From positions 2,046,001 through 2,110,000 of the forward strand of contig CAJSYZ010000005.1 in NCBI GenBank assembly GCA_910574455.1: a stretch of 64,000 nt of DNA, read 5' to 3'. A program made the position numbers and the translations under genes. Under the pieces are notes generated by a model. The model was not told the DNA's origin and searched no databases. It saw nothing but the letters and a program-made list of their open reading frames with translations. The stretch comes from Trichaptum fuscoviolaceum. Lineage: Eukaryota > Basidiomycota > Agaricomycetes > Hymenochaetales > Trichaptaceae. Shown here piece after piece: positions 1 to 10,966 of the stretch (position 1 is its first letter; the number at the start of each line of letters is the position of its first letter).

Positions 1-3000
1 ACCGCGCGCGGGACAGTCGCTGACCATGTCAGGTAGTGAGGTTTTCGCTCCAATACTGGACATGCTCTTTGAGTATGTATGCTTCTCGCTTGTAGATACT
101 AAAGCAGAATGCTAAGTCTTACACAGATATCTAACTCGTTTCAAGCATGCGTTTGCTGTGCACATCGACCTGGGTCTTTTGGTAGATCATCTTGGCGCAT
201 GGATTGATGACTGGATGGAGGACATCTGTTCATCATCTCCTTGCTTTGAGGACCCACTGTCGAATGCTCATAAGCATCGGCTTTTTGTTACTCGAAGTCT
301 GAAGCTCCGTGCGCAGAAGGTTGCAAACATCATTGAGCGTGGACGTTCAGTACTAAACCGCTCGTCCGAAAGAAGGCGTATGCGAGAGGCCGAAAACGCT
401 GCATCTCGTGTGGGCTTAGAAAATGCTGTTGGTGCCCTTCTCTACGGATATGAAGGGCCCGGAGAAGAAAGACAGGAAGGGCCGCGTCATGATAATGACT
501 TTGTTGACATTTGGCGGATCCAAATTGCCCCAACAAACGAAGAGCTTGTCTGCAAAATTCCTCCATACCTGCCAGCAAACATTCCAAACGCACCTCACAC
601 ATTCCCATCGGACAGTATACAGCGTCTTCTTGATGTTCAATTCAGACTCTTAAGAGAGGAGCTAACGTAAGGACGTTCATAACATATTCTCTTTCATTGC
701 AGACTTAATATTATTATGTATTATGCAGTGCACCACTTCGGACCTCGGTCCAACTCATAATCGATGACATTCATTCGTCACAACCGCTCCAGACACGCTT
801 ACACGACATTCGGTCTAAACGTGGCGGCCGCTATAAACACCAAAATCGAGATGAGTCTGTAATGTTCAACGTGTACACGGGTATCAGTTTTGAAGGCATT
901 CATTGCGACCACTACCGCGGCATTGTTGCTGAGGTTTCGTTTGATACACCTCCGGGGAGCGCGCGCTCAGAATCCGCTCAGAATAGAGCTTCTTATTGGG
1001 AAGGACACAGTGGCAACCGCCTTTTGCAAGGAGGATTGGTTGCTCTCGTGTGGTGCCAACCGGCCAGTACCACAGTCCATATGGGGACCATCACCAGTCC
1101 GAATAAAGACATTGTGCAGTGCGGAGAACGGGACTGGCGTCGCATCACACTGAAAGTCCATTTCTTTGAGTCCGTAGTGAACGTCAAGATCCTTGAAGCA
1201 CTTCGCTCCAAAACAAAAGTCCGCGACAGCCTTCTCATTGAATCGTCGGTGATGTTTGAGGCGATACGTCCGTTCTTGGATTCGCTGAAGCGCGAGCCGG
1301 AGACACTCCCGTTCAAGAAGTACTTGGCACACCCGGTATCCGGCTCCCTCAATGACATCCATATTGACCCACCACGATATACTCTGGTGCCCAATCATCG
1401 ATTCGACCTGAAGCATCTATTGAATAATCCAAATGTCGAGGACAGCATTACATTGAAGACGGATGATCCTCTTTCCGTTTCCACTGTTCGCGTAGAACTG
1501 AAAGCAAGAAGTCGACTGGATCCTAGCCAAGTTGACGCCGTCGTCGATGCTCTGACTAGAGAAGTGTCTCTTATACAAGGGTACGTATACTGTGATCAAT
1601 CAATCCCTTAATTCAACGCTCACTACTTTCTGTAGGCCGCCTGGGACAGGAAAGGTGACGATTTGAGTTATACTATATAAAGCATCACTAATTGCAGTCC
1701 TAGACCTTTGTTGGATTAGAATTGATTCGCGTTCTCGTTGAAAACCGCATCAGGCCCATTCTTATGATATCATTCACCAACCATGCCTTGGACCACTTGT
1801 TAGGGTCAATCTTGGATGCAGATATAACGAGATCAGTGGTGCGGCTGGGGACGAGGTGTACTGATGAACGTGTAGCGCCCTTCTCTATGGAGGAACTTGA
1901 GAAAGGTTCCAATGGTTCTCGACTATCGCACCGTCTGCGTGGCATAACATACCATGCACTAAAAGACTCTGAAGAAGAGATGAAGGAATTCTTGGAGGCT
2001 TTTGTTGGGTTGAATGTGAAGACGGAGTCCTTGGGCACGCACCTTCGATGCAAACACAAGGCGCATTGGGATGGTTTAAGCAACCCTCCTTGGTGGATAA
2101 AGGTGCTCTTCAAGCTTCAGGCTGCCGATTCGGAATGGTATGCAGTTAAACGACATGGGAAGGCTGAAGTGGTAGATTCCTCCTTGTTAACCTATTGGAT
2201 GAGAGGCGCGGATCTGGCTTTCTTGGAGCAGGCCGAGACAACAAAGCGTCGTCGTACAAGCGACCTTTCTGCACTACGTACTCAAAAATCACAGTCAAAT
2301 CCAGCACTACTCGAAGTTGAAGTTGAAGAGGACAGCGACGAGGAAAATAGCGCTAGTGATTTAGATTATGAGTTTTCGTGGCAAGAAAGTCTTGCACTCA
2401 CTAAACAGGACGGCCCGAAAACATCCTCGCCCTTTGTGAACGCTCGCTCTGTGGACTCTTGGTACAATGCTAATCAAGAATGCAGATATCTCTCGCAGTC
2501 AGATTTGAATGACGCAGAGAATTTCTTGACTTTGGTGGGGGAAACATCCATCCCGCGACTTCCGTTATCAGACAGAAGTTTAGAGAAGTTGCTCGTTGTA
2601 TTTGATATGTGGGACATGTCTCTGCGTGAGAGACAGAAGCTCACGGAACACTGGTCAGCACAAGTACGTGAGTCTTTATACGAGACATACGAGCGACGGT
2701 TCGATTCTATGGCGGATAGTCACGACTGCCTCCGGGAGGCACAGCGTGCTGAAGACGAAGAAGTGAGATTGTAATCTGGACTTACCAACCTTGACTAATG
2801 ATAGAAAACAGGTAAAGCTTCAAATATTACGGAATGCTGATATTGTTGGATGCACCACTACTGGTATGACATGTACACCATACTGTAAGTGCTTGATCAT
2901 CTGACAATATGAATTTAGGTGCAGCAAGGTTGACGTCAATGCTTAAGGTGATTTAACTTGCATTTGGATAACAACTGTCTATCTGATACCTTGCTTTCAG

Positions 3001-6000
3001 GGTTTGAGCCCTAGGGTTATGCTCGTCGAGGAAGCCGGTCAAGTTTTGGAATCGCATGTTCTGGGAAGTCTAGTTGAGTCAGTTGAGCATTTGATTTTAA
3101 TAGGTGATCCACAGCAATTGCGACCAACACTGAACAACTATTGTACGTTGCAAATATATTGGCGTCATGATGATTGTGTTTATGTGTTTGATAGCTTTAT
3201 CGATGGATAACCCTCGTGGACGGAAGCTGTACCGTTTTGATATGTCTCTGATGGAACGTTTATCTTCCTATGGACTAGCAATGTCACGTCTGAATATTCA
3301 GAGGCGTATGCGCCCGGAAATTTCATCTCTAATTAGGTAACTTGAACCTAACAAACTTTTGAATATCCGGTTTGCAGTACTGACACTAGTACTATAGGAA
3401 CGTCCTCTATCCCGATTTGTCTGACCACGAAAACGTCAAATCGTATCCACATGTTCGAGGTATGAAGAGAGATGTGTTCTTTCTCTCCCATAATAACAGG
3501 GAGGAGGGAGGAGGCGAGGATTCGGTATCAAAACATAACGTATATGAGGCTAGTCTTCTCTGTCATTAAAGCACGACCCGGGACTCATCCCTTCGCAATT
3601 GGCTAGGTTTGCATGATCAAGGACCTGGTGCTATATCTCCTTCGGTAAGTTCACCCGACAGAGACTGCCCTTGAAGGGGTCGCTGAGCTATAGTTATTGC
3701 AGGCAAGGGCCATATACGAAGGATGGGGGTATAGTCGTGCTTTGTGCCTATCTTGGACAATTGTCCAAAGTCAGAATCGCTTTATCTTCCGAAGTTACGG
3801 TCGTTATAGATGAGAGAGATGAGGTAGCAATGAGAGAGAACGATCAAAATTACAATGAGACCAAGGTTGAGCGAGTGCGCGTTTCTCAGAAGGTTGGCCT
3901 CATTAATTACCTTTCACTCTTCCAGTGACTCATGATTTATCTGTAGGTTAAAATACGCACTGTTGATAATTATCAAGGAGAAGAAGCAGACGTCAGTATG
4001 CATAGTTTGTGTATAACTTATTCTAATTCGTGGTTAGATCATTATTCTATCTTTGGTTCGCAACTCTGGATCCGGGGGTTCAACGCTCGACAAAGGTGTT
4101 CTCGATTCATCTCGTCCACAAAGTATTGGATTTCTAAAGGTTTGACACAAATGCCTTCTTTCACAGTTCTATACTAATCTCAACCCTTCGTGCCTAGTCC
4201 GATAATCGAACAAATGGTATTTTTCTGTACGATACTAAGTGTTAGTTCAGTGCTAATCTACATCGATACAGTCGCCTTATCTCGAGCTCGTCATGGCCTC
4301 TACATACTCGGAAATGCCTCTGAACTGTCTGGACAAAGTTCTACTTGGGCGACCGTAGTCGATGAGCTCATAGAGCAAGGTGCACTCGGTAATCAGCTTC
4401 CTATCGTATGCCACAGACACCCAGAGGAAGTGGGATTCATATCTAAACCTGGTGATCTGCCTCGTCTGTCTCCAGACGGTATGATATTCTCCTTTCATCA
4501 CGATGACTGCATTTCGAGTAACTAAGCTACCTACAGGCGGCTGCCTGAGAGCATGCGACTATCGACTTTCATGCGGCCATCTTTGTCCATTCAAGGTGGG
4601 AGCCCGCAATGTTTACCTTGCATACATCTAATGACAACCCATCGCAAAGTGCCACTCTGATGATGAACAACACTACAGCGTCCCTTGCGATCAGGCATGT
4701 CATCGACTCTGTAGTCGGGGACATCCTTGCAATAAACTGTGTGCGATTAATTGCGGGCCTTGCTCTTATGCTTTACAAGACGTAGAGCTACCGTGTGGAC
4801 ACTTTGGGAATTTAGAGTGGTGCGCAGTTGGAGAATTTATTTTATTGTACAATCTCGTAACTGATGATCAATGGTTATGAAGTTGGCAAATGTCAGATCT
4901 CTCCAAATTGAAGTGCCGCGTCATTGTCGTTCGTCAACTTCCAAACTGCGAACATACAGCCGAGGCGGAATGCAATGTCGACATCGATTCAGTTGCTTGC
5001 CAAGCTCTGTGCGACGGAACTTTGACATGCTGCGGGCGACCATGCAAGTCAAGGTGTTCTGAATGCCAGGAAATGAGTCGCAGGGAGGCTTCAGTCAATG
5101 TCGATTCGCAACCTCAGCGTCTGCACCGGACGCAACACAAATCTCATCCGTGTGGCAAGCCCATGCATTGCCATCATTCATGTCCAGGTATCTGTGGTCC
5201 GGAGCACACTGTTTGCAATGATCCATGCAGATCAGCTTGCCGTCAAGTCTGTTCGCACTCTCGCTGTCCGAAGCCTTGTTCTAAAGCTTGCTCGCCCTGT
5301 CAAGAGCCATGTACATGGTAAGCATTTCTCATATCTGTTTTATTCAGTATTAGTGACGTGTACTTGATTCATATAGGTCGTGTAGTCATCAGACTTGCCC
5401 AGTGCCGTGCGGTTCTGTACGTATCGTATATATTCATATCTGGACTGATACTTATCGAAGCACAGGTCTGCGCCCGACTTCCGTGTGATGTGCCCTGCTC
5501 GAATACGCTATCTTGTGGACATCCATGTCCTTCAGGTACTTGACTTCTTATTTAAGGCTTTCCGTCCATTGCTAACGACTGGATCAGTCTGTGGTGAACC
5601 CTGCCATTTGCAGACTTGTTTACTATGCAGCCCTACAGATAGTCTTCAGAATATCGCCGACTTTATAACGCAGCGCCCTCTGCACGAGCTTAGGCCTGAG
5701 CTTGGTGTCCTTGACGAGCTCATCATTACTCTGCCGGACTGTCGCCATGCCTTCACGGTCGAGACGCTCGACGGACACTGTGAACTCACCGATTACTACG
5801 AGCAGGACGCTGAAGGTCATTGGCGTGGGCTCAAAATGCCGCCACTGGGTTACAAGAAACCACCGACTTGTCCTAAATGCCGGACAGCAATCACATCACC
5901 TCGATATGGTCGCGTCTTCAAACGCGCCGACCTTGACATACTCGAGATCAACGTTGCCAGTGAAATGACTCGGGCGCTTCACAATGCAGGGAGCGCGATT

Positions 6001-7331
6001 TCTATCTTCAATAGGATCGGCGTTCGAGGACTACTGATAGAAACTGCAGATACGCTGGATCCAGAAGAAGTGAACGTGACCAACAATTTCATGAAGAAGC
6101 GGCATAGGCAGAGAGAAAGGCTGCTGCGTTTAAAAGGCGATGACTACCTACCTGTGGGGTGGAATTCCCTCGATCCAGGCAATCCGATGTTCCATGGCCT
6201 ATCACAGCGAGCAGCATCGGTATGGCGAGAAGCCGTCGGATCCTTGCAACGCTCGTATGAAGAAGCTCTGAAGGTGGCTTCAGCAAACTCGGCACATACC
6301 AGAGCTTGGGATGCAGCATTTGCGATATTGCTTGGCCAGGAAATCATGTTATCTTTTCAAGACCTTGACCGAGCTCCTGAGGATCACGCTATGCGTGTCG
6401 CACAAATAAGTGTTGGCCAACCGAGACCACTTGCTGATAGGCACTTTAAGGTGGAGGCGATTTGGATGACGATTGAGATACGACATCTACTCGCCGACCT
6501 GGCGACTGCGTGGCTGAACCCAACGCCTAGACTCGTAAACCAGTCGTTACTAACGGCTGGCTTGCGAGCCTACCCAACGCCCACGAAGCCCAACTACCAT
6601 TTCACCCACGGTAGGATATGGGCAGACTATATCTTGTTCCTCCTTAAGTCGGCGGTTCAAGATGCACAAATGGCTTTACACATCGCAGAAGAGTCCCGAA
6701 GCCAGCGGCAGATGCTCCGCTCGAGAATCTTCATCTTCGATACTATGCTAGAGATTTTTAAGCTCTCTTATCTAATGTCAAAGATTACGCGCTTATCTTC
6801 CGATGAGCGACAGAAGCTTGCAGACCAGGCGAAGGAGAAGCGGATGGAAGTCCATAATGCAGTACATGATGAGATTGAACTACATCTCAAGGCAGGGGTT
6901 TTCGGTTTGCCTCATGATGAACTTACTGAGCTATTTGAAAATCCCGCAAATATGATTATTGGCGAATGGCAAAAACTGGAGGCATCACTTCGCTCGGGGA
7001 TCTTCTATAGCCCTGTGTCGTACGCAGAAAGAAAGCGGATTGTAAATTTCCAACTCAGTAAGAGTGTCCTGTTAGTATGACTATTTGCGTCGCGTCTCTC
7101 TGACTGTTGTGTTTCCCCTCTTCTTCGGCTTCCTGTAGCTCACTCAGGTCAATTCTTTATGTGTCCCAACGGACATCCTTTTGTGATAAACCAGGTCAGA
7201 GTCCTTCTATCATCATCATCAGGGCAGATATCTCACATCTTATACTGCATCAGGGTAGCGAAGCGATTCAAGTCTCCCGGTGTCCCGAGTGTCGTGAGCT
7301 AATCTACGACAGCGGCTTTGCTCAAGATTAA
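1..7331 (+). CDS. ZNFX1: ZNFX1/Hrr1-type superfamily 1 RNA helicase with NFX1 zinc fingers (5' partial)
   Basis: Multi-exon gene for an Upf1-like SF1 helicase. Fungal relatives (S. pombe Hrr1) act in RNAi-linked silencing and animal ZNFX1 in small-RNA inheritance and RNA sensing; the role here is inferred from family. Seen: the Walker A motif PPGTGKT is broken by two introns (G of QG before 1586, PPGTGK at 1636-1654, T from 1704), followed by SFTNHALDHLL; the Walker B-like region VMLVEEAGQ at about 3018-3044; IGDPQQLRP near 3100; QRRMRPEIS near 3300; TVDNYQGEEAD near 3965 and VALSRARHGLYILG near 4270, which are the classical SF1 motifs. From 4538 to 5620 there are repeated Cys/His clusters of NFX1 type (CGHPCPS, CPVPCGS, GHPCNKLC). 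The last exons (about 7150-7331) give CPNGHPFVI then RCPECRELI, an RZ-like finger as in ZNFX1/RNF213. The frame is open to the left edge, so the N terminus is probably outside; an ATG at 26 is a possible start. Stop at 7329-7331. Confidence 0.9.
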
Positions 7332-7758
7332 TCAGTGTGACGATCAGATGGAGGCAGAAAGTACGGTGCGAGATGAAGGAGTTCAGCGCCTATGCCATTA
7401 GGAGCAAATTGAGGGTTGTTTCTGTTCCGATTCGCGACTTCAACTGCAATCTATAACATTAGATGACACCAGATGTTGTGTGTGAGGTTCGATACGATTG
7501 TGGTACGCAGACTGTGGGCAGCAGAGTCAGGTTCGGGCCCGACCCAACAAGTCTCGTTAGGCGTGACGTGACCTCAGTATGATTGTGGAAATGTCACATA
7601 AAAGTATTGATGATCTGTCACGGACAGGCACAGCCAAGTTCAAGTTAATGCTTGTATGCGGCGCTTGAAGTTGAGCCTCGCAAACTTAACATACTATAAT
7701 TGAGAAAACTGTCCAATGGTTGACACCGGATAACCGAACACTGGATAGCAAAGGTATG
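7332..7758. other. intergenic, 3' flank of helicase gene
   Basis: No supported gene. The stretch lies between the helicase stop and the left terminal repeat of the transposon-like element. No long frame with coding character is seen. Confidence 0.5.
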
Positions 7759-7760
7759 TA

Positions 7761-7784
7761 CAGTCATTGACCATTCCTTTAAAC
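7761..7784 (+). repeat. left terminal inverted repeat
   Basis: 24 bp, identical to the reverse complement of 8545-8568 and preceded by TA at 7759-7760. Confidence 0.9.
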
Positions 7785-8544
7785 TCCGATTTTTGTAATG
7801 CTATTTTCATCAATTTTTCATCAATTTCATTCATTGTTTTTGCATCATAGTTTGAAAGACTATCTAAAGAACCAAAATACAAGTTCTCGAGCTTTTTGCA
7901 TAAGCCAATCTGCTTCAATGGCATAAGTAGAGATGTAGCTATTTTCGGGCCCTCCTATTCCTTTAAACACTAATGTTCCCACGGGGTGAGATACATCCCC
8001 ATTGTCGATTTTGTAGAATTATCATCAAATAAGTTTCAGATAAAACTAATAGAGCTGTCAAACCGTACTATAGCAACAGGTATGCCAAGTATCAATTTAA
8101 TACAGCTTGAAGAAAGTGCTGCAGAGCACCAACAGTAGCCTGTTTGGATGCAGTTGCCAAATTTGGAAGCATAGAATTTTCGGACGAAAAAGTAGGATGA
8201 AAACTTTCTCTGCTTCTACTGCAAGCAGTTCTGCGAAGATCATCATTCTTTTTGCAGATTTACTCAATAGAATACTATCAGATACTTTGGATATGAACTT
8301 TAGATGCATATATGCAGCTACAAGTGCGCAAAATTATCTTTTTGATTTTAACAGGCATTTTAGTAATTTAAAAGTCTCATGAATTCAATACCATCTTCCT
8401 CATATCTCATTAACTACAGCAGCAATCACTCTGATTTTTGTTCAGGAGCTCAATATGTTCTGTAGGTTTATATTCAATGAACTAATATTGGTGAGCTTGA
8501 TATGAAGTTGGCAGAAAAAATATGGTGTTTAAAGGACTGGTGGT

Positions 8545-8568
8545 GTTTAAAGGAATGGTCAATGACTG
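8545..8568 (-). repeat. right terminal inverted repeat
   Basis: 24 bp, reverse complement of 7761-7784 without mismatch and followed by TA at 8569-8570. Confidence 0.9.
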
Positions 8569-8570
8569 TA

Positions 8571-9829
8571 GTACCCCGGATCGCTATCTCTATGCCCTTG
8601 AACGTAAAATAAGATATCAAGGAAGACTTTCGGGTCTCGAGGCGTAACTGCAGGGAGAGCCGCCTTGCCCTGCCTCGACAATGTCCCGAGCGCACCGTCG
8701 GCAACCCACGCAGGCCACAAAGAGTACGGGCGATCAGAGACCGTGGATTGGCTGTGAATGGCAAGCGACGCAGGTGGCCGGGCTGACCAGTCATCAGTAC
8801 TCCGATGCACAGGGTCAACAAACTAATCCGTGATGAGCAGTACAACAGCAACGCTCATCGTATGGGTGCCTACAGCCAGCGCGTACAATCAGCTTGATAG
8901 CACTGTTCATATGAGTGATACAGTACATTAGAATATATACATGGTGCCTTATGACGAATGGATTTCCATAGTCGCGAGTTAGGGGCTGCTGGACCGCATG
9001 AGCAATATGCTTCCTCGATTGGCGATGAGATACCAGCAACAGGTGCGACGTTCGCCAAAACGGTCTCGCTATCGTTTGCCAGGATCCCTCGTTAGTGGCG
9101 CTACTTCATACCTGATGCGCGTCTTGAAAGCTATGACCAGGATCGCCTGGCAAAGGCCACCCAGCGCGAGCGCACTGCGCGGCCGCTACTTAATGGCCCG
9201 AGCACGCATCAAGTTGATTGTCGACTAGATGTCGGGAGATATTCCATGCGAGCGAATGCAGTGCCGAGTATCAAACAAGCCTTGGACACTCCAGAGACCA
9301 GAGTGGATGTTCATCTTCTCCTGACATACCGGAGACAGGAAAGAGATGAAAGTGGTGTCTGCAGAAAGTCATGTGAGAATGTATCGTATGCTACTTTATT
9401 TTCGAATCGATGGAATGAGACGTATCAAGGCAGAAATGAGCGTGTTGGATATACGAGCTGAATGACGTCGGATTGACATACAGAGATAGGCCCTTCGTTC
9501 ATCGAAATTTCCTTGACGACACCTTGAAGCTGACGGAAGGTTCCGAACGAATGATCTGTCCATAAAAAATGAGTTTGAATACTTCAGGTATAGATAACCG
9601 TCTAACTGCGCCACGAAAGCAAGTCACTCGAATCCTCGATACACATGAGATTCAGTTGAGAGCGACGCCAGCGCTTGAAGCGGAACCACTGGCAACTTAA
9701 CCGTTTTCATATTTGAAGGGACCTTACTTGAGCAGCGTAGTAGTTCTAGAAATCACAGATTATGAAAGAACCCGCTTTGCACCGTAGAACTTATGTCGAG
9801 GCTGCTATAACATTTTCTTGTCAGTATAA
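8571..9829. other. intergenic, no supported gene
   Basis: Short frames occur on both strands, the longest about 125 codons on the minus strand at 8474-8851, but it runs through the transposon end and shows no family motif. I see no RNA gene or clear repeat here. Confidence 0.4.
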
Positions 9830-10758
9830 TTAGTGATGATAGCACCCAAAATAGGCGTATGCAAAGTTCCGTCGTGGAATGTAGCGTGGTTCCCGGAAAA
9901 CTCCCTCAAGCTTCTTCAGCCGTTCAACGTACATTAGTAAAGCAGAAGTCGCCGTTGCGGACACAAGTGTCGCTATAGCCGATGGAACGGGGTACCACAT
10001 TGGCATGATAAGAGTCGTTGAATGTAAATTCTCACCAGAATATGAGGTGATCGCCGGTCAAGGGAGGTAACGAGATACCTGCACCAATAAGAACTCTAAA
10101 AACCGACGAAAAGAGCATCAACATCAAGCCACAGTGAATCAGGGTATAAAGGTCCGGCACACCGACCCGGGCGGCAAGACTTCGCAAATAGTAATAGACC
10201 AGATAGAGGAAAAGATAGGAGGGGAAACGTGTAAGGTGGATTGAAAGAAACTATGGCGTGAGTCGCAGCGTTTGCGAAGCTGGACAGTCTCCAAGTCGCG
10301 CGAAGTTTTGATAAGCATGAGGCGTTGATCTGCGCCGCATTGACCGGGCTTTCTCGGTGTCGCGAACTTCGCAGAGAAATAGGTGTAGCGCGAAAGCTGG
10401 GCAGATAATAGGCTGCCGTAGTGCGATAGCGAGGGATAGAGCAGGTAATGTTGTCGGCCCGAGGGATGAGTTAGCTCACCAGCGAGTTGACGAACAGGCA
10501 GCATTCCCGTAATAGGTTGCATTTGTTTAGCAAATGCCTTGCCTCATTATTGGGCATTGGCGGAGGTATCGTACGCACCAAATGGGAGCAGAATTCTGAG
10601 GCTTGAATCCGCTTCCGGTGGTGTGGCAGCTATTGAGATGAGGTTGTCTAGACTAGCCGAGCTGGCACAGAGTGAGCTTTGGAGTGTTTTGCATTCATCA
10701 CTATTCCTTGCGAGACCTACGGGTGCGGGGAAGGGTTGGCTATCAGGGAAGTAGACAT
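9830..10758 (-). CDS. possible multi-pass membrane protein, heavily interrupted by introns
   Basis: Putative gene that I could only partly splice. The best exon, about 10250 down to about 10040, reads as a strongly hydrophobic stretch with segments such as YLFLYLVYYYLRSL and LIHCGLMLMLF, followed by FRVLIGAG. A further piece, about 9985-9830, contains SATATSALLMYVERLKKLE and ends at a TAA whose complement is at 9830-9832. Upstream pieces near 10600 (LDNLISIAATPPEADSS) and an ATG at 10756-10758 may form the N terminus. These look like codons under selection and not random frames, and the start faces the divergent transcription-factor gene. I do not recognise the family. The joins between pieces are uncertain and one in-frame TAG near 10249 must lie in an intron or mark decay, so a pseudogene is possible. 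Confidence 0.4.
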
Positions 10759-10966
10759 ATTTAAAGGAGAGTGGTAGGGACCAAAGGACAGGAAGGGTGA
10801 GCAGGTCGATGTCCCTACAAGTACGTCTCAATTAGGCACTCACCTGCTATAGTCGCGTCCACGGTCCGTGTCTCATATAACTCTCCTCCACCGTTCTTGT
10901 TCACTAACATTCCTGCCCCGCTCGCCGTATCCACTATTCCTCCTCCATCTGCGCCCACCGTCGAAC

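Larger units (their letters stand above)
7761..8568. mobile_element. non-autonomous TIR element (MITE-like), TA-flanked, 808 bp
   Basis: The left end 7761-7784 (CAGTCATTGACCATTCCTTT then AAAC) is the exact reverse complement of 8545-8568, a perfect 24-bp terminal inverted repeat. Both ends are flanked by TA (7759-7760 and 8569-8570), which fits the TA target duplication of Tc1/mariner-type transposons. The interior is clearly more AT-rich than its surroundings. A motif related to the terminus, ATTCCTTTAAACAC, recurs inside at about 7957-7970. GGTGTTTAAAGGA occurs twice near the right end, at about 8524-8536 and again at about 8543-8555. The longest internal frames (about 90 codons) do not resemble a DDE transposase to me, so I take it as non-autonomous. 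The Tc1/mariner assignment rests only on TA and the CAGT start. Confidence 0.8.

Noticed and set aside
7694..7924. 76-codon minus-strand frame as a transposase fragment
   Set aside because: It runs across the left terminal repeat of the TIR element and has no DDE or helix-turn-helix feature, so it is chance openness in AT-rich DNA.
8474..8851. 125-codon minus-strand frame as a gene
   Set aside because: It includes the right end of the TIR element, has no motif, and overlaps another frame of equal quality.
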